Positions 6,552-9,708 of a stretch of DNA of 9,708 nt are shown in pieces. Source of the DNA: Bacteroidota bacterium (GTDB taxonomy: Bacteria > Bacteroidota > Bacteroidia > NS11-12g > UBA9320); assembly GCA_947499775.1 (NCBI GenBank), contig CANMPY010000042.1:1-9708 (forward strand). The letters are read 5' to 3'. Position numbers and translations under genes: made by a program. Each line of letters begins with the position of its first letter. The first letter of the stretch is position 1. The notes below the pieces were generated by a model. That model was not told the origin of the DNA, did no database searches, and worked only from the letters and a program-made list of their open reading frames with translations.

Positions 6552-6576
6552 AAAGCACCTAAGGGTGCTTTTTTTT
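6552..6576 (+). terminator. Rho-independent terminator after the 80-residue gene
   Basis: AAAGCACC (6552-6559) pairs perfectly with GGTGCTTT (6564-6571) around the 4-nt loop TAAG, and the T-run covers 6569-6576. It starts 7 nt after the stop of the 80-residue gene and ends 5 nt before the TTG start of the MFS gene. It therefore lies inside what would be the MFS leader if transcription reads through. Confidence 0.9.
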
Positions 6577-6581
6577 ATACC

Positions 6582-7754
6582 TTGAACCGACAATTATATA
6601 CCCCTTTATTTTTTAAGATCACATTCGGATCCTTGTTGTTTTTCGGGAGCATGAATATGCTACTTCCCGAATTGCCTGCTTATTTAGATGCTATGGGTGG
6701 CCAAGACTACAAAGGGGCCATTATTGGGTTATTCACTATAAGCGCCTGCATCTCACGACCATTTAGCGGACGATTAGCCGACACCATTGGCAGAGTTCCG
6801 GTAATACTATTCGGAACCTTGGTAGCCGTGGTTACTAATTCTCTTTATATTGTAGTACCTGGTATCTTAGGATTTTTAATATTACGTTTAATTCACGGCC
6901 TAACCATTGGATTTAATTCAACTGGAGCTACCGCTTATATAAGCGATATTGTTCCTGATGAAAAACGCGGAGAGGCCATGGGTTTTTTTGGGTTAATGAA
7001 CAACATTGGAGCAGGTTTAGCTCCTCTTCTTGGAAGCTTTATGACAAAAACATTTGGAATCAACGCCATGTTTATCACGGCATCTGTCATAGCATCCGTT
7101 TCGGCTTTGGTTTTTTGGAACATAAACGAAACACTTAAAAACAAACAACCGTTTAAGCTAAGTTTACTTAATTTAGAAAAGCAAGATTTAGCCGAAAAAC
7201 GCGTTTGGCTCCCTGCAATTATTATGTTTTTAATGGTATTTTCATTTGGCACAATATTGACTGTAGGTTTTGATTTAGCCGAAAAATTGAATGCCCCTAA
7301 TAAAGGATTAATATTAATGATAATGACACTTTCTTCAATAGGTATTCGTGTCATTGCTGGAAAATTTTCGGATCGCTATGGGCGCAAATCAGTTATGCTA
7401 ATAGGTTTAACTATATTATGTATTGGATTAGTTTTAATGGCAAATGCTACAAACTTAAATAGCCTCTATATAGCTACATGTATTGTAGGAATAGCAAATG
7501 GGATGAATAATCCTACAGTATTTGCATGGGTTACCGATTGGGGAAATCCTAAAAACAGAGGTCGAGCCATCTCAACTCTTTTTATTGCCCTAGAAATTGG
7601 GGTAGGTATTGGTTCATTTATTTCGGCTGCGGTTTACCGCAACAAAATTTCAAATATTCCAACTACATTTTACCTTTCTGCAGCACTAGTAGTGATAGCT
7701 ATTATTGTTTTAAGCATTACGTGGAAATATAAACCAAAGTTAATCGTCGATTAA
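6582..7754 (+). CDS. Major facilitator superfamily transporter, substrate unknown
   Basis: At 390 residues with about 12 hydrophobic segments, this is standard MFS size. Motif A is clear in the loop after the second helix (G63-RLADTIGRVPV) and repeats in the second half (G260-KFSDRYGRKSV), reflecting the two 6-helix bundles. The first half also has the ISDIVPDEKRGEAMGFFGLMNNIGAGLAPLLG stretch typical of drug/metabolite efflux-type MFS proteins. It is probably a proton-coupled exporter in the inner membrane, but the substrate cannot be read from the sequence. The start is TTG at 6582; the first internal ATG (residue 24) would remove most of the first helix. I found no TAnnTTTG box between the upstream terminator and the start, or within the preceding 150 nt. 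Expression may therefore depend on readthrough or on an unrecognised promoter in the upstream gene. It converges on the DUF2797 gene. Confidence 0.9.
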   Translation: MNRQLYTPLFFKITFGSLLFFGSMNMLLPELPAYLDAMGGQDYKGAIIGLFTISACISRPFSGRLADTIGRVPVILFGTLVAVVTNSLYIVVPGILGFLILRLIHGLTIGFNSTGATAYISDIVPDEKRGEAMGFFGLMNNIGAGLAPLLGSFMTKTFGINAMFITASVIASVSALVFWNINETLKNKQPFKLSLLNLEKQDLAEKRVWLPAIIMFLMVFSFGTILTVGFDLAEKLNAPNKGLILMIMTLSSIGIRVIAGKFSDRYGRKSVMLIGLTILCIGLVLMANATNLNSLYIATCIVGIANGMNNPTVFAWVTDWGNPKNRGRAISTLFIALEIGVGIGSFISAAVYRNKISNIPTTFYLSAALVVIAIIVLSITWKYKPKLIVD

Positions 7755-7785
7755 CATAGCCAAATCGATGTTTAAGCTGTGTTAA
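7751..7785. terminator. Stem-loop between convergent genes, spanning both stop codons
   Basis: TTAACATAGC (7751-7760) pairs with GCTGTGTTAA (7776-7785) over 10 bp with one G-T wobble and a 15-nt loop. The MFS stop (7752-7754) is in the left arm and the DUF2797 stop (7782-7784) in the right arm, so either transcript would fold it. Neither strand has a proper U-run, so termination is inferred from position and symmetry. A second short palindrome, TTAATCG-T-CGATTAA, overlaps at 7740-7754. Confidence 0.55.
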
Positions 7786-8594
7786 AACTCAAATGAAATC
7801 CTATACCCCGAATGGCTTCTAATGTTTATTACTAAGCTGTTGTCAATCATCAAATATTGCCCTTTTATACCAGTAAGTGTTCCCTCAATTTCGGGCATGG
7901 TATCTAATTTTAAGCTTTTTACTTTTTCAGGATAACTCAAAATCGGGTACTTTATTAACGTATCTATTGAATCAGTTTTAATCCAAGTCTTGAGTTCATC
8001 GGGTAATAAATTGCTATAATAATCCCTCTGTTTTATTAAATCAACCCAGGTTGCTTCCTGTTTTAACATAACTTGCCAATTGGTTTTGTCAGCTAAATAA
8101 TCCTTAAGTGCTATTTCTATCAAACCTGCGGCTTGCCTATAAGGCGTTTCTGCAATAATAATGGCTTGGCTAGCGCCTTGATCTATCCAACGTGTAGGCA
8201 CTTGCGTATTTCGTGTTACGCCTATTTTTAATCCGCTGGTATTGCTTATATAAGCATAATGTGGTTGCATGTGGTGGGCCATTTCCCATTCATAGTCACG
8301 TATGGCAATGCCTTCGTGAATTCGACTAAGTTCAGGCCTGATAATGCTTGGTGTTGCCATCGGCGAGTTCATAAATGCATCGTAACTCATTCCGTCGCCA
8401 AAGGTTTTATTTATCTTTTTACCAGATACTACGCAATGTATCGCTTTTTCAAACGTAATTCGAATGGTTTGACCTAACAATTGGTTTAAATCAATAAAAT
8501 GATTAGGCTCTAAAATATCATACAATGGTAAGTCATAGTGGACTACTTCTCCCAATTCAGTATTCATTTTTCGGATATTTCCAGTAAATTTCAT
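7782..8594 (-). CDS. DUF2797 family protein lacking the usual cysteine motifs
   Basis: A 270-residue protein of the DUF2797 family, of unknown function. Recognition rests on the central block: GKKINKTFGDG (58-68), IIRPELSRIHEGIA (84-97), AHHMQPHYAYIS, then LKIGVTRNTQVPTRWIDQGASQAIIIAETPYRQAAGLIEIALKDYLADKTNWQVML, which I recall as the family core. The part around Y-x-YIS...KIGVTR faintly resembles GIY-YIG nuclease folds, but catalytic activity is not established. Family members I recall carry a zinc-ribbon-like set of cysteines in the first third. Here only Cys54 (IHC) remains, with Ser57, Ser70, Ala73, Ser83 and Ser90 where cysteines would be expected. The frame is intact, so this is divergence rather than decay. 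It lies 41 nt downstream of the M61 peptidase gene with no visible promoter between, so co-transcription is likely. ATG start at 8594-8592. Confidence 0.8.
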   Translation of the reverse strand: MKFTGNIRKMNTELGEVVHYDLPLYDILEPNHFIDLNQLLGQTIRITFEKAIHCVVSGKKINKTFGDGMSYDAFMNSPMATPSIIRPELSRIHEGIAIRDYEWEMAHHMQPHYAYISNTSGLKIGVTRNTQVPTRWIDQGASQAIIIAETPYRQAAGLIEIALKDYLADKTNWQVMLKQEATWVDLIKQRDYYSNLLPDELKTWIKTDSIDTLIKYPILSYPEKVKSLKLDTMPEIEGTLTGIKGQYLMIDNSLVINIRSHSGYRISFEF

Positions 8595-8635
8595 CTATAA
8601 AAACTATTAAAGTTATTGAATTTTATAATGTCACA

Positions 8636-9708
8636 TTATTTACTCCAAAAATCAAACAACGCCTCTTGCTCTTTTGTTGGTTTCTCAATTTTCACCAACT
8701 TATAATTCACATGAATATCTTTCAGAAGTATTGCCTTAAATGTCATTAATTTACCTGCTCTACTTGCCACTATTTCTAAAGAATCCCCCTGCTTTTGCCT
8801 ATTTGTAAATTCATCAATATCTCCATTAACCCTATAACCGTTTACTGCAATAATTTCATCATTAACACTCAATCCTGCTAAAGATGCTGGGCTATTAATC
8901 TCTATATATTTTACCAGTGTTTTTCCATTTTCTAATTTCACATTCGCTCCTAATGGAAGTTTTGTGGATGGTTGATTAATAAGTTCAAGCCCAACATAGG
9001 AAAATAGGTTGTTATAATTTAATGGATTTGTAGTATAAACCATCTCATATAACCAATCGGAAATTGAGGAGCCAATTACACTTTCAATAGCTGCGGTAAA
9101 TTCAGTTTCAGTAAATCCGCGTTTTTTTGTTTTGTAAAACTCAGTATAAAGATGCTTCAAAACATCGTCCATTTTTTTAGTACCACCACTGCGTTTTATT
9201 ATCTCAAGGTCGAGCAATATCGAAATAATCATCCCCTTTTGATAGTAGCTAATGCAGCTATTATCACTGTTCTCATCGGGGTTATAAAATTTTATCCAAG
9301 CATCAAAGCTACTTTCTGCCAAAGATTGGATCTTATTACCTGGTAAATTTTCAAATTTGGTGATGGCCGTGGCTATAATTCCTAAATATTCGTCGTTAGA
9401 ATAGAAATTGCATCGCTTCAAAAATAAGTCATCATAATAGGACGTTATACCCTCTGCTACCCAAAGCATTTTAGTATAGTTTTCTTTTGAATAATCAAAA
9501 GGTCCTAACTCTATAGGGCGTATTCGTTTCACATTCCATAAATGAAAATATTCGTGGGCTATTAAACTTAAAAAACTTTTATATTTAACTTCATTACTAT
9601 AGGCCCAACGTTGTATTACAGAGGTTTGACTATTTAAATGCTCCAATCCTCCCCCACCCAATTCTACATTTTGAATAAATACAACATATTCGGGAGAAGG
9701 ATGCTCTC
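8636..9708 (-). CDS. M61 (glycyl aminopeptidase) family metallopeptidase with C-terminal PDZ domain, N-terminus beyond the window
   Basis: The frame is open to the right edge (upstream residues read EHPSPEYVVFIQNVE before LGGGGLEHLNS). The TTG at 9661-9659 is therefore an internal Leu codon, not the start. About 357 codons are present; M61 proteins are usually near 600 residues, so roughly 240 N-terminal residues are missing. Diagnostic motifs, in order: the Gly-rich GGGGLEHLNS loop; the zinc site HEYFHLWNVKRIRP, with HExxH at 9556-9542; the third ligand Glu in WVAEGI at 9454-9452; and a C-terminal PDZ domain (ENGKTLVKYIEINSPASLAGLSVNDEIIAVNGYRV). M61 enzymes act on N-terminal Gly or Ala peptides or on small unfolded substrates, usually in the periplasm, but the export signal would lie outside the window. 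The DUF2797 gene follows 41 nt downstream. Confidence 0.93.
   Translation of the reverse strand, partial: EHPSPEYVVFIQNVELGGGGLEHLNSQTSVIQRWAYSNEVKYKSFLSLIAHEYFHLWNVKRIRPIELGPFDYSKENYTKMLWVAEGITSYYDDLFLKRCNFYSNDEYLGIIATAITKFENLPGNKIQSLAESSFDAWIKFYNPDENSDNSCISYYQKGMIISILLDLEIIKRSGGTKKMDDVLKHLYTEFYKTKKRGFTETEFTAAIESVIGSSISDWLYEMVYTTNPLNYNNLFSYVGLELINQPSTKLPLGANVKLENGKTLVKYIEINSPASLAGLSVNDEIIAVNGYRVNGDIDEFTNRQKQGDSLEIVASRAGKLMTFKAILLKDIHVNYKLVKIEKPTKEQEALFDFWSK

Noticed and set aside
6313..6558. Minus-strand open frame of 81 codons opposite the 80-residue gene
   Set aside because: The plus-strand reading has a matching promoter, start codon and terminator; the minus-strand frame begins within the terminator stem and has none.
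6935..7354. Minus-strand open frame of 139 codons inside the MFS gene
   Set aside because: It is antisense to clear transporter helices and motifs, and its translation has no domain resemblance. It is a by-product of the codon use on the plus strand.
9659..9661. TTG as a possible start codon of the M61 peptidase
   Set aside because: The reading frame continues upstream to the window edge with M61-like sequence (EYVVFIQNVE), and the codon lies inside the Gly-rich motif of the catalytic domain. The gene is cut by the window edge instead.
1..9708. Search for mobile elements, CRISPR arrays, toxin-antitoxin or defence genes, tRNAs
   Set aside because: Nothing of these types was seen. All long reading frames are ordinary housekeeping, envelope or transport genes, and intergenic gaps are short (largest 141 nt).

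Overview
This window looks like an ordinary chromosomal stretch of a Bacteroidota genome (class and order not resolved). Four things point there. A gldE homologue lies directly downstream of mutY and ssb. The DNA is AT-rich. Two promoter candidates follow the Bacteroidota pattern (TTG/TTTG, about 20 nt, then TAnnTTTG), and several genes start at TTG or GTG with no obvious Shine-Dalgarno sequence. A 29-residue AURKAIP1/COX24-type ribosomal protein also sits before RNase G. I see no mobile element, phage gene, CRISPR array, tRNA or rRNA, and no gene-free gap longer than about 150 nt.

Left arm, minus strand (1-1822): mutY, ssb and the N-terminus of gldE form a tight operon; mutY and ssb overlap by 10 nt. 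MutY is an adenine glycosylase for oxidised-guanine repair and SSB is a single-strand binding protein. GldE is a CNNM/CorC-type membrane protein linked to gliding motility, and it runs off the left edge.

Middle, plus strand (1964-6175): facing mutY across a 141-nt divergent region is a probable long operon. It encodes an HU/IHF-family protein, a membrane-anchored TPR protein, the 29-residue basic ribosomal protein (3030-3119), RNase G, a coiled-coil OmpA-type lipoprotein and RlmH. Gaps are 5 to 21 nt. Three of the products (the small ribosomal protein, RNase G, RlmH) are connected to the ribosome, two of them to the decoding region.

Plus strand, 6223-6576: an 80-residue protein of unknown function forms a self-contained unit with the best promoter in the window and a textbook intrinsic terminator. 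The terminator ends 5 nt before the TTG start of a 12-TM MFS transporter (6582-7754).

Right arm, minus strand (7782-9708): an M61-family metallopeptidase with a C-terminal PDZ domain (N-terminus beyond the right edge) is followed by a DUF2797 protein. That DUF2797 copy lacks nearly all the cysteines I expect in the family. It converges on the MFS gene, and a stem-loop spanning both stop codons lies between them.

I do not see a clearly new multi-gene system. The best leads are the ribosome-themed operon with its easily missed 29-residue gene, the autonomous 80-residue gene, the cysteine-poor DUF2797 protein, the SSB without its usual C-terminal tip, and the two-stop-codon hairpin.
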